From positions 62,001 to 126,000 of the forward strand of contig JBLZWL010000096.1 in the NCBI GenBank assembly GCA_049194865.1: a stretch of DNA of 64,000 nucleotides, in the 5' to 3' direction. Under the pieces are notes generated by a model. The model saw nothing but the letters and a program-made list of their open reading frames with translations. It did no database searches and had not been told where the DNA came from. This DNA is from Myxococcus terminator_A (GTDB lineage: Bacteria; Myxococcota; Myxococcia; Myxococcales; Myxococcaceae). Positions within the stretch are counted from its first letter, which is position 1; the number at the start of each line of letters is the position of its first letter. This document shows, one piece after another, positions 8,143-16,876 of this stretch. The position numbers and the translations under genes are program-made.

Positions 8143-8946
8143 ATGGCTGAAGGCGTGTTCAAGGACGGGCTGCTGGCGGGCAAGGTGGCGTTCATCTCGG
8201 GCGGCAGCAGCGGCATCAACCTCGGCATCGCCGAGGCGTTCGTGAAGGCGGGGGCCAAGGTGGCCATCAACGGTCGCAACGTGGAGAAGCTGGAGGGCGC
8301 CGTGAAGGGCCTCCAGGCCCACGGCACCGCCATGGGCGTGGCCGCGGACGTGCGCGACTACGCCGCCGTGGAGAAGGCGCTCCAGACGGTGCGCGATGCG
8401 TACGGTGAGCTGGACATCCTCATCTGTGGCGCCGCGGGCAACTTCCCCGCACCCGTGCTGGGCATGTCCTCCAACGGCTTCAAGGCCGTCATGGACATCG
8501 ACGTGCTGGGCACCTTCAACCTCTGTCGCGCCGGCTTCGAGCACCTGCGCAAGCCCGGCGCCTCCGTCATCAACATCTCCGCCCCCCAGGCCTACCTGCC
8601 CATGGCCATGCAGGCCCACGTGTGCGCCGCCAAGGCGGGCGTGGACATGCTCACCCGCGTGCTCGCGCTCGAGTGGGGCGGCGCCGGCGTGCGCGTCAAC
8701 GCGATCACCCCCGGCCCCATCGAGGACACCGAGGGCATGCGCCGCCTGGCCCCCAGCGCGGAAGGACACCAGAAGCTCGCCCAGGCCCTGCCGCTCCAGC
8801 GCTTCGGCACCAAGGCGGACATCTCGCGGCTGGCCCTCTTCCTGTCCTCGGAGGGCGCGTCCTACATCACCGGCTCCATCATGGTCTGCGACGGCGGCCA
8901 GTCCCTGCTGGGCGGCGCCGCGCTGATGGCCGCCATCGGGATGTAG
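8143..8946 (+). CDS. Short-chain dehydrogenase, 2,4-dienoyl-CoA reductase (DECR2) type
   Basis: SDR enzyme of 267 residues. The cofactor loop is SGGSSGINLGIA (19-30), followed by CGAAGNF (95-101) and a substrate region FKAVMDIDVLGTFNL. The catalytic Lys is present (Lys164), but the Tyr of the classical YxxxK motif is replaced by Val160 (HVCAAKAG). That loss, together with AAGNF and the TRVLALEWG and TPGPIEDTEGMRRL blocks, is typical of NADPH-dependent 2,4-dienoyl-CoA reductases of the DECR2/PECR group, not of FabG. It would reduce 2,4-dienoyl-CoA intermediates in degradation of polyunsaturated fatty acids. AGGAGA lies upstream of ATG 8143. It is divergent from the U32 gene. Confidence 0.82.
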   Translation: MAEGVFKDGLLAGKVAFISGGSSGINLGIAEAFVKAGAKVAINGRNVEKLEGAVKGLQAHGTAMGVAADVRDYAAVEKALQTVRDAYGELDILICGAAGNFPAPVLGMSSNGFKAVMDIDVLGTFNLCRAGFEHLRKPGASVINISAPQAYLPMAMQAHVCAAKAGVDMLTRVLALEWGGAGVRVNAITPGPIEDTEGMRRLAPSAEGHQKLAQALPLQRFGTKADISRLALFLSSEGASYITGSIMVCDGGQSLLGGAALMAAIGM

Positions 8947-8961
8947 CCTCCGCGCCTGGCT

Positions 8962-8996
8962 CGGGAGGAGGCTGGGGTGTCCACGACCTCCTCCTG
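8962..8996 (+). terminator. Candidate hairpin terminator after the reductase gene
   Basis: Stem GGAGGAGG (8964-8971)/CCTCCTCC (8987-8994), extended by one further pair, with a 15-base loop. It begins 16 bases after the stop codon. There is no T tract, so it may be a weak or Rho-assisted terminator. Confidence 0.3.
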
Positions 8997-9123
8997 GGTG
9001 AAATCTATTGTAATTGCAAACTTGTGGCCCGGGTCTACGTGGGGCCGCGAGGTCTGGTACAAGGCCTTGCAACTCGCGAGCGGAGTCTTCCCTGGGGGGA
9101 CTGCTCGCATCCCGGAGACACGC

Positions 9124-12100
9124 ATGTCCGTACGCCTTGCCCCGTCAGCCCGACTCCTCGGGTTGGCTGTGTTGAGCCTTGGCCTGTTGCTTGGCTGTGG
9201 CGATGACTCGAATCCTCAGCCGCTGCCGACGCCCGCGACGCTGCCGGACGCCACCGCGTCCACCGTGGTGCTGACGCCGCAGGGAGCGTTGCTGGCGGAT
9301 GGCGAGGCCCGGGGCGAAGTCACCGTCATCGTGAAGGGCAAGGACGGCACGCTGCTGTCGGGCCGTACGGTGACGGTGGCGGTGGCGGGGGAGGGCAACA
9401 CGGTGACGCAGCCGGGGCTGACGAACAGCCAGGGCGTCGCCGTCGCCTTCGTGGTGTCCACGCGCGCGGGCGAGAAGCGGGTGACGGTCTCCGTCGCCGC
9501 CGAGGGGAGCGCGGTGGTGCTGGCCTCGCATCCCTCGTTCACCTTCGTCGCGCCGGTGGCCACGCGGCTGGCGTTCTCCACTTCGGCCCTGGAGGCCACG
9601 GCGGGCGCGGTCATCAACAGCCTGGAGGTGCGCTTCCTCGACGCGCGCGCGCGGCTCGTCGCGGGCGCGACGGAGCCGGTGACGCTGTCGCTGGCGGCGA
9701 ACCCGGGGGCCGCCACGCTGGAGGGCACGCTCACGGTGGTGCCGGTGGATGGCGTGGCGCGCTTCTCGGACGTGGTGCTGAAGAAGGCCGGCGCGGGCTT
9801 CCAGTTGCGCGCGGCGGCGACGGGCGTGGAGAACGCGACGACGGAGACGTTCACCGTGGTGCCGGCCCAGGCGGCCTCGCTGGAGCTCGCGGGCCTGGCG
9901 TCCACCGCCGTCGCGGGTGCGGCGCGGTCGGCGCAGGTGACGGTGTTCGACGCGTTCGGCAACGTGGCCTCGAACTACACGGGCACGCTGGCGGTGCGCT
10001 CCTCGGACGCCACGGCCTCGTTGCCCGCGTCCCATGTCTTCACCTCGGCGGAGGCGGGCCACTTCACCTTCACGGGCATTGTCCTCAAGCGCGCTGGAAG
10101 CCAGCAGGTCACCGTGCAGGACGTGGGCGTCGCCACGCTGAGCGCTCAGCAAGACGTGGGCGTGGTGGCGGCGGAGGCCTCGGCGCTGGCGTTCACCCAG
10201 GTGCCCACGTCGGGTTCGGCGAGCATGGCGCTGTCCTCGGTGGAGGTGTCGCTCCAGGATGTCTTCGGAAACAACGCGGCCGTGGGCGCGCCCCGCGTGA
10301 CGGTGGCGCTGGTGGAGGCCGGTGACCTCTCCGGTGTCGTGGAAGTGGCGCCGGTGGATGGCGTGGCCCACTTCACCGGGCTGCGCGTGAGCAAGGAGGG
10401 CAGCTTCCACCTCCGCGCCAGCGCGCCCGGTTTGACGGCGGCGAACAGCACCGCCATCGCCATCGTGGATGACGTTCCTCCCGCCAGGCCCGTGCTCTCC
10501 ATGGGAACGCTCGGCGTGGAGTCCGCGACGGTGACGTGGGTGGCCGTGGGTGATGACGGCAACGTGGGCCGGGCGCTGTCGCAGTCGCTGCGCTACTCGC
10601 TGGCCCCCATCACCACCGACGCGGAGTTCGACGCGGCGACGCCGGTGGGCGGCGTGAATGCTCCCGCCCTGCCGGGCACCGCCGAGTCGGCCCAGCTCAC
10701 CGGCCTGGTCGCGAACCAGACGTACCATGCCGCGCTGCGCGTGGCGGACAACCGGGGCAACACCGCGCTCTCCAACAGCCTGTCCTTCCAGACGCTGAAT
10801 GCCGAGGTGACGCAGGTCGCCTTCACCACGCAGCCGGTGAACGGCACCGCGGGTCAGTCGCTCGCGGACGTGCGCATCTCCCTGCTGAACGCGCAGGGAG
10901 AGGTCGTCACGGCGAGCAACCTGCCGGTGACGCTGTCGCTGGTGGGGGGCACGGGCTTCGAGCCGAAGCAGGTCTCCGCCGCGTCCGGTGTGGCCCTCTT
11001 CTCGGGCCTGCGCGTCGACACCTCGGGCACCTATCGCTTCCAGGCCAGCGCCAACGGGCTGACGGTGCAGAGCGATGAGTTCGTCATCGTGGCGGGTGCG
11101 CCGTCGCGGCTGGCGCTCACGGGGCTGGTGGCGCCCGTCGTCGCGGGGCAGTCCCAGAGCGTGGAGGTGGCGGCGTTCGACGACTTCAACAACGTCGCCA
11201 AGGGCTACACGGGCACGGTGCGCTTCACGTCCACGGACCCGGCGGCGGAGCTGCCCGCCGACTACACCTTCACGGCGCAGGACCAGGGGCGCCACGTCTT
11301 CGCGGGCGTGGTGCTGGAGACCACGGGGCTCCACCGCGTGACGGCGACGGACACCGCCAACGCCCAGCTCACGGCCTTCATGGAGGTCGAAGTGACGAAT
11401 GACGGTGCCCACCACCTGGTCCTGGAAGGGCTGCCGACGCAGGTGGCCGCGGGCAGCACCCACGAGCTGACGCTCAGCGTGAGGGACCGCTTGGGCAACC
11501 TCGTCACGGGCTACACCGGTGAGGTGGACTTCGTCTCGGACGACCCCCGGGCGACGCTCCCGCCCGAGCATGTCTTCACCGCCGAGGACGCCGGTCGCCA
11601 CACCTTCAGCGCGACGCTGGAGACCTCTGGCGCGCACTCCATCACCGTGTCGGAGGTGAGCGGCGCCCTGTCCGTTTCCCAGGGCACGCAGGTGTCCCCG
11701 GGGTCCGCGGAGTCGCTGACGCTGGGGCTGTCCACGAACACGCCGGCCGCCGGACAGACGGTGGCGACGACGGTGACGCTGGTGGACGCGTATGGCAACC
11801 AGGCCGCTGGCTACCGTGGCACGGTGGCGCTGAGCGTGGCGCAGGACCCCGGGGCCTCCGTCCCGGGTGCGTACACCTTCACCGAGGCGGATGCGGGGCG
11901 GCACGTCTTCAGCGTGACGTTCGCCCAGGCGCAGGCGACGACGCTGTCCGCGGTGGACACGCAGCAGGCGACGCTGACGGCCTCCGAGGCCGTGACGGTG
12001 AGCGCCGGTGTGGTCGCCGCGCTGCGAGTCTCTGCCGTGACGGCGCCGCTGACCGCTGGTGTCGCCCAGGCCTTCTCCGTCAGCGCGAGGGACCGCTTCG

Positions 12101-14652
12101 GCAACCTGTCCCGCGACTACGTGGGCACGGTGCAGCCGTCGTCGACGGATGCGCAGGCGGGGTCTCTCACCGACCACACGTACACCGCCGCCGAGCAGGG
12201 CGAGCACACCTTCTCCATCACGCTGCGCACCGCGGGCGCTCAGAGCGTCACCTTCACGGCCACGGCGCTCTCGGTGTCGGAGACGCTCGCGGTGACGGTG
12301 GAGGCCGCGGCTCCGGCGCGGCTGGGCTTCGTCTCGGTGCCGGCCTCGGCCTCGGTGCGTCAGGTATTCCCCGAGGTGAGCGTGGCCGCGCAGGACGCGT
12401 TCGGCAACACGGCGTCCTCCGTGACGTCCGTGGTGACGCTCGCGCTCTCGGGCGGCGGTGTGCTCTCGGGTGACGTCTCGGCCACGGCCGTCGCGGGCGT
12501 GGCGCGCTTCAGCACGCTCTCGGTGGTGCAGGAGGGGGACTACACGCTGACGGCCTCGGTGGCTGGTGGAGGCCTGACGGCCGCCGCCAGCGCGCTGACC
12601 ATCATCGACGACCAGCTGCCGGCGAAGGTGGCCTCGCTCGAGGCGAGCGTGGTGGGCACGGACTCCGCGCGGCTGCGCTGGGTCGCCACGGGTGATGACG
12701 GCCAGCTCGGCCAGGCCGCGTCCTACCAGCTGCGCTACAGCCTGGCGCCGCTGAACGAGACGAACTTCGAGGTGGCGGTGCTGGTGCCCACTGGCGCGCC
12801 CGGCCTGCCCGGCACGCAGGAGGAGGCGACCATCGCGAGCCTCCCCACGGGCCGCACGTATCACTTCGCCGTGCGCGTGCTGGACGGCGCGGGGAACACC
12901 AGCCTGCTGACCGGAACCTCGCTGGACCTGCCCAGCGCGTGTGGCAGTCACGTCTGCGCACCCCGCGCTTCCGAGTGCTCCGAGTCGGGCGTGGAGGTCG
13001 TGACGTACGAGGCCCTCTGCGAGGTGCTCGCGGGCGAGCCGACGTGCCGCTACGTGCCCACCGCGACGGCGTGCGCCGGTGTGGATGCCGTCTGCTACCA
13101 GGCGGCGTGCACCACGGCGGCCGCTCCTGGCGAGCGCGCGCTCATCATCACCGAAATCATGGCGTCCCCGAGCACCGGCACGACGGAGTACGTCGAGGTG
13201 ACGAGCACGTCCGACGCGATGCTCAACATCAACGGCCTCTCGCTCATCTCCTCGGGCACGAGCACCGCCTCGGTGGACCGGGGCGTGGGCGCGGCCGTGG
13301 TGCTGCCGGCGCGGGGCGTCGTGGTGCTGGCGAGCAACCCGGACTTCGCCACCAACGGCGGCGTGGCCGCGGACTACGGCTACGGAAACGCCCTGGACCT
13401 GGAGACCACGGGCCAGCTGTCCCTGCGCGTGAACGGCGTGGTGATGGACGACGTCACCTATGACGAGGAGTTCCCCTTGGTGGCGGGCCGCTCGCTGAAC
13501 CTGTCCTCGGAGCTGGTGGGCAGCACCGCGAGCCGCTACTCCTGGTTCTGGTGCGCCTCCAGCGAGGAGCTGTCGGGCGGAGACCGGGGCACGCCGGGCC
13601 AGCCCAACGAGACGTGCGGCGTGGTCATCCAGCCGCCCGTGGAGTTCTGCAACATCGAGTCCCCCAAGTCGTTCCCGACGGCGATTGCACCGGGCTCGTT
13701 CCACGAGGTCACCAGCCGCGTCTTCGAGCCGTCGGTGACGACGCGCAGCACATCGGGCAATGACCACTTCCCGTACCTCGTCTCGGAGCTGGGCTACGGC
13801 ACAAATGCCAACGCGCCCGAGTCCTGGACGTGGGTGCCCGCGACGCCGAACCCCAGCTACGGCGCGGCCGGCGGCAACGACGACGAGATGTTGGCCACCC
13901 TGCAGATTCCCGCGAACGGGAGCTACCTCTACGGCTTCCGCTACCGCTTCACGCGCGGCCCGGTGGGCGCCGATACGTGGGTCTACTGCGACCAGAACGG
14001 CGTCGTCGCGCAGGGAGTCCCGGCGAGCTACGGCACCGTGACGGTGGACGAGGTCATCCCCGTGTCGGACCACGTGGTCATCAGCGAGGTCAGCGGCCGT
14101 GGCGCCACGTCCCAGACGGACGAGTTCGTCGAGCTGCACAACCCGACGAACCAGGCCGTGGACCTGAGCGGCTGGATGCTCCAGTACAAGTCGGCGACCG
14201 GCAACGCGTACACGGGCACCGTCGTGATTCCCGCGGGCAAGGTCATCCCGGCGCACGGCTACTTCCTGCTCGCGAACACGGGCTACACCGGCACCGGAGC
14301 GCTGGCCGCGGACGCGACGTGGTCCGGCTTCGACATGTCGGCCAATGTGACGGGGGGCGGTCATGTCCGCATCGGCCGGGACTTGACGACGCCCTCGCCC
14401 ATTGAAGTGGACAAGCTGGGGTGGGGCACGGCGAATGCGCCGGAGGGCAGCGCGGGCGGTCCGTTCCACCCGGCGGCGGGCGGCAGCATCGAGCGCAAGG
14501 CGCTGCCCACCTCCACGCAGGCCACGATGGCGGAGGGCGGCTCCGACGCGAGCCGGGGCAATGGTTCCGATACCAACAACAACTCGGCGGACTTCGTGAT
14601 TCGCGCCACCCGCCAGCCGCAGAACTCCTCCAGCGGAACCGAGCTTCCGTAG
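9124..14652 (+). CDS. Giant lipoprotein with Ig-like/FN3 repeats and two lamin-tail domains
   Basis: Predicted outer-envelope lipoprotein of 1842 residues. The signal peptide ends LLLGC (Cys25), and GGAG precedes ATG 9124. It opens with a Big_1/invasin-like domain (~40-140). Repeated ~100-residue Ig-like units follow; five carry a 'FGN...Y.G' core (SNYTGTL, KGYTGTV, TGYTGEV, AGYRGTV, RDYVGTV). Two fibronectin-III-like modules share the phrase SLRYSLAPI or QLRYSLAPL. A Cys-rich segment (~1277-1335) precedes a lamin-tail domain starting near 1340 (LIITEIMASPSTGTTEYVEV). A second starts near 1650 (HVVISEVSG, FVELHNPTNQAVDLSGWML). Such proteins are thought to act in adhesion or matrix contact; no enzyme domain was seen. 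A long reverse-strand frame over the gene is a codon-bias shadow. Confidence 0.85.
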   Translation: MSVRLAPSARLLGLAVLSLGLLLGCGDDSNPQPLPTPATLPDATASTVVLTPQGALLADGEARGEVTVIVKGKDGTLLSGRTVTVAVAGEGNTVTQPGLTNSQGVAVAFVVSTRAGEKRVTVSVAAEGSAVVLASHPSFTFVAPVATRLAFSTSALEATAGAVINSLEVRFLDARARLVAGATEPVTLSLAANPGAATLEGTLTVVPVDGVARFSDVVLKKAGAGFQLRAAATGVENATTETFTVVPAQAASLELAGLASTAVAGAARSAQVTVFDAFGNVASNYTGTLAVRSSDATASLPASHVFTSAEAGHFTFTGIVLKRAGSQQVTVQDVGVATLSAQQDVGVVAAEASALAFTQVPTSGSASMALSSVEVSLQDVFGNNAAVGAPRVTVALVEAGDLSGVVEVAPVDGVAHFTGLRVSKEGSFHLRASAPGLTAANSTAIAIVDDVPPARPVLSMGTLGVESATVTWVAVGDDGNVGRALSQSLRYSLAPITTDAEFDAATPVGGVNAPALPGTAESAQLTGLVANQTYHAALRVADNRGNTALSNSLSFQTLNAEVTQVAFTTQPVNGTAGQSLADVRISLLNAQGEVVTASNLPVTLSLVGGTGFEPKQVSAASGVALFSGLRVDTSGTYRFQASANGLTVQSDEFVIVAGAPSRLALTGLVAPVVAGQSQSVEVAAFDDFNNVAKGYTGTVRFTSTDPAAELPADYTFTAQDQGRHVFAGVVLETTGLHRVTATDTANAQLTAFMEVEVTNDGAHHLVLEGLPTQVAAGSTHELTLSVRDRLGNLVTGYTGEVDFVSDDPRATLPPEHVFTAEDAGRHTFSATLETSGAHSITVSEVSGALSVSQGTQVSPGSAESLTLGLSTNTPAAGQTVATTVTLVDAYGNQAAGYRGTVALSVAQDPGASVPGAYTFTEADAGRHVFSVTFAQAQATTLSAVDTQQATLTASEAVTVSAGVVAALRVSAVTAPLTAGVAQAFSVSARDRFGNLSRDYVGTVQPSSTDAQAGSLTDHTYTAAEQGEHTFSITLRTAGAQSVTFTATALSVSETLAVTVEAAAPARLGFVSVPASASVRQVFPEVSVAAQDAFGNTASSVTSVVTLALSGGGVLSGDVSATAVAGVARFSTLSVVQEGDYTLTASVAGGGLTAAASALTIIDDQLPAKVASLEASVVGTDSARLRWVATGDDGQLGQAASYQLRYSLAPLNETNFEVAVLVPTGAPGLPGTQEEATIASLPTGRTYHFAVRVLDGAGNTSLLTGTSLDLPSACGSHVCAPRASECSESGVEVVTYEALCEVLAGEPTCRYVPTATACAGVDAVCYQAACTTAAAPGERALIITEIMASPSTGTTEYVEVTSTSDAMLNINGLSLISSGTSTASVDRGVGAAVVLPARGVVVLASNPDFATNGGVAADYGYGNALDLETTGQLSLRVNGVVMDDVTYDEEFPLVAGRSLNLSSELVGSTASRYSWFWCASSEELSGGDRGTPGQPNETCGVVIQPPVEFCNIESPKSFPTAIAPGSFHEVTSRVFEPSVTTRSTSGNDHFPYLVSELGYGTNANAPESWTWVPATPNPSYGAAGGNDDEMLATLQIPANGSYLYGFRYRFTRGPVGADTWVYCDQNGVVAQGVPASYGTVTVDEVIPVSDHVVISEVSGRGATSQTDEFVELHNPTNQAVDLSGWMLQYKSATGNAYTGTVVIPAGKVIPAHGYFLLANTGYTGTGALAADATWSGFDMSANVTGGGHVRIGRDLTTPSPIEVDKLGWGTANAPEGSAGGPFHPAAGGSIERKALPTSTQATMAEGGSDASRGNGSDTNNNSADFVIRATRQPQNSSSGTELP

Positions 14653-14677
14653 TCCTCGGGACAACTCAAGCGGGAGG

Positions 14678-14719
14678 GGAGGCCGTCCTGGCTGTACGCC
14701 GGGGCGGCCTCCTTGTTTT
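14678..14719 (+). terminator. Rho-independent terminator after the giant lipoprotein gene
   Basis: Perfect 8-bp stem GGAGGCCG (14678-14685)/CGGCCTCC (14705-14712) followed directly by TTGTTTT (14713-14719), 26 bases after the stop codon. Confidence 0.65.
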
Positions 14720-14851
14720 CCGAGGGTGGGGCCTGGCTGTCCCACTGTCGGCCAGCGTGCCGTTCGGGCATCAAAGGCTGCTGCTCGCGGGCGGCGGGCG
14801 GATTACCTTTGCGGCGCACACTTCCCGTCAGCACGCCCAGGAGAGCAGCCC

Positions 14852-16804
14852 GTGCCTGAAACGCCTGTCCCCGACGCCGTCCGCCTCATCACTTGTCCGC
14901 CCGCGGAGTTCCGACGCTCCGGCGAAGCCGCCATGGAGGCCACCCGCGCCGGAATCGCCCGCCTCAAGGCGCTTCGCGCCCCCTTCGACGTGGTCCAGGT
15001 GCTGGAGCTGTATGACGAGGCCATGGCCTCGCTCGATGACGCGGGAGCCCGCGCGAGCGTCGCGCGGCACTCCCACCCGGACGCCGCCATGCGCGAGGCC
15101 TCCGAGGCCGCCGAGCAGGAGCTGGAGACGCTCGCCACCGACATCCGCATGGACCGGGGTGTCTACGACGTGCTCGCGTCGCTGGACCTCTCCGGCCAGG
15201 ACGCGCAGACGCGCAAGTGGATGGAGAAGGTGCTGCGCGACTTCCGCCGCTCCGGCGTGGACCGGGACGACGCCACCCGCGCCCGCGTGAAGGCCCTCAA
15301 CGAGGAGCTGGTCCGCATTGGCCAGGAGTTCAGCCGCAACATGCTCCAGGACACGCGTGCCGTGTCCCTGCCGCCCGCCGCGCTGGACGGGCTGCCGGAC
15401 GACTATGTCCGCGCCCATCCTCCCGGCGCGGACGGCCAGGTGAGCATCACCACCGACTATCCGGACATCATCCCCTTCATGACGTACTCGCGTGACGCGA
15501 AGGCTCGCGAGCAGATGTGGCGGGCCTTCCGCATGCGCGGACACCCCAGCAACACGGACGTGCTGGAGCGCATGGTGGCGCGCCGTCACGAGCTGGCGAC
15601 GCTGCTGGGCTACCGCAACTGGGCGGCCTTCGCGACCGAGGACAAGATGATTCGCGACGAGCAGGCCGCCGCGGACTTCATCGCGAAGATTTCGGACGCG
15701 TCCGGCGCGCGGATGCAGCGCGACTACGGGCTGCTCCTGGAGCGCAAGCGCCGCGACGTGCCCGACGCCGCGCGCGTGGACCCGTGGGACCAGGCGTACC
15801 TGGAGGACCGCATCAAGGCGGAGCAGTACGCCTTCGACTCGCAGGCGGTGCGGCCGTACTTCGAGTACACGCGCGTGAAGCAGGGCATGCTGGATTTGAC
15901 GGCGCGGATGTTCGGCGTGACGTACCGGCGCATCCAGGACGCCACGGTGTGGCACCCGGACGTGGAGGCCTACGACGTGCTGGAGGGCGGCGCGGTGAAG
16001 GGCCGCTTCTACCTGGACATGCACCCGCGCGCGGACAAGTACAAGCACGCGGCGCAGTTCACGCTCACCAGCGGCAAGTCCGGGCGGCGGCTCCCGGAGG
16101 GCGTGCTGATGTGCAACTTCCCCAAGCCCGGCACGGAGCCCGCGCTGCTCCAGCATGACGACGTGGAGACGTTCCTCCACGAGTTCGGCCATCTGCTGCA
16201 CCACATCTTCGGCGGCCACACGCGCTGGGCCGGCGTGTCCGGCGTGCGCACGGAGTGGGACTTCGTGGAGGCGCCGTCGCAGATGCTGGAGGAGTGGGCG
16301 CGCGACACGGCGAGCCTGCAGACCTTCGCGAAGCACTACCAGACGAACGAGCCGCTCCCCGCGGAGATGGTGACGCGGATGCGCCGCGCGGAGGAGTTCG
16401 GCAAGGGCCTGTGGGTGCGCCAGCAGATGTTCTACGCGGCGCTCAGCCTGGAAATCTACCGGAGGGACCCGGCGGGCCTGGACGCCACCTCGCTGGTGCG
16501 CGAGCTCCAGGGCACGTACACGCCGTTCCCCTACGTGGAGGGCACGTACTTCCACCTGTCCTTCGGACACCTGGAGGGGTACTCGTCCAACTACTACACG
16601 TATATGTGGTCGCTGGTCATCGCGAAGGACCTCTTCACCGTGTTCCAGAAGGAGGGGATGTTGTCCCCCGAGCCCGCGAAGGCGTACCGGCGCGCGGTGC
16701 TGGAGCCGGGTGGCTCGGACGACGCGGCGAAGCTGGTGCACGCCTTCCTGGGTCGCGACTACGACTACACCGCGTACGAGGCGTGGCTGAACAAGGCGGC
16801 GTGA
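14852..16804 (+). CDS. M3 family oligopeptidase (thimet oligopeptidase/Dcp-like)
   Basis: Zinc metallopeptidase of 650 residues that cleaves short peptides. The zinc motif HEFGHLLHH starts at His443 (HExxH), within ETFLHEFGHLLHHIFGG, the M3 signature. GVRTEWDFVEAPSQMLEEW contains the downstream Glu ligand region. The expected C-terminal substrate-binding Tyr/His motif is seen as YVEGTYFHLSFGHLEGYSSNYYTYMW. The GTG start at 14852 is chosen because GGAGAG lies 5-6 bases upstream and homologues begin near here; the frame is open further upstream without a ribosome site. No signal peptide is seen, so it is probably cytosolic and acts in peptide turnover. Confidence 0.88.
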   Translation: MPETPVPDAVRLITCPPAEFRRSGEAAMEATRAGIARLKALRAPFDVVQVLELYDEAMASLDDAGARASVARHSHPDAAMREASEAAEQELETLATDIRMDRGVYDVLASLDLSGQDAQTRKWMEKVLRDFRRSGVDRDDATRARVKALNEELVRIGQEFSRNMLQDTRAVSLPPAALDGLPDDYVRAHPPGADGQVSITTDYPDIIPFMTYSRDAKAREQMWRAFRMRGHPSNTDVLERMVARRHELATLLGYRNWAAFATEDKMIRDEQAAADFIAKISDASGARMQRDYGLLLERKRRDVPDAARVDPWDQAYLEDRIKAEQYAFDSQAVRPYFEYTRVKQGMLDLTARMFGVTYRRIQDATVWHPDVEAYDVLEGGAVKGRFYLDMHPRADKYKHAAQFTLTSGKSGRRLPEGVLMCNFPKPGTEPALLQHDDVETFLHEFGHLLHHIFGGHTRWAGVSGVRTEWDFVEAPSQMLEEWARDTASLQTFAKHYQTNEPLPAEMVTRMRRAEEFGKGLWVRQQMFYAALSLEIYRRDPAGLDATSLVRELQGTYTPFPYVEGTYFHLSFGHLEGYSSNYYTYMWSLVIAKDLFTVFQKEGMLSPEPAKAYRRAVLEPGGSDDAAKLVHAFLGRDYDYTAYEAWLNKAA

Positions 16805-16876
16805 GCATTGTCCCAAGGTCCATTGGCGGCTCCCCCACGCCCTGAAGAAGGATGGGCGTGGAGGGAGTCACCGACC

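Noticed and set aside
6303..8946. Long forward open frames inside the U32 peptidase gene
   Set aside because: They are antisense shadows rich in Arg, Pro and Ala without domains; only the part from 8143 is a gene.
8041..9072. N-terminal extension of the U32 peptidase frame across the reductase gene
   Set aside because: The extension is low-complexity shadow sequence, while the family N-terminus starts exactly at 8040.
9145..14745. A reverse-strand open frame of 1866 codons over the giant lipoprotein gene
   Set aside because: Its translation is Arg/His/Gly-rich with no domain, signal or ribosome site. It results from extreme GC bias at third positions of the true forward gene.
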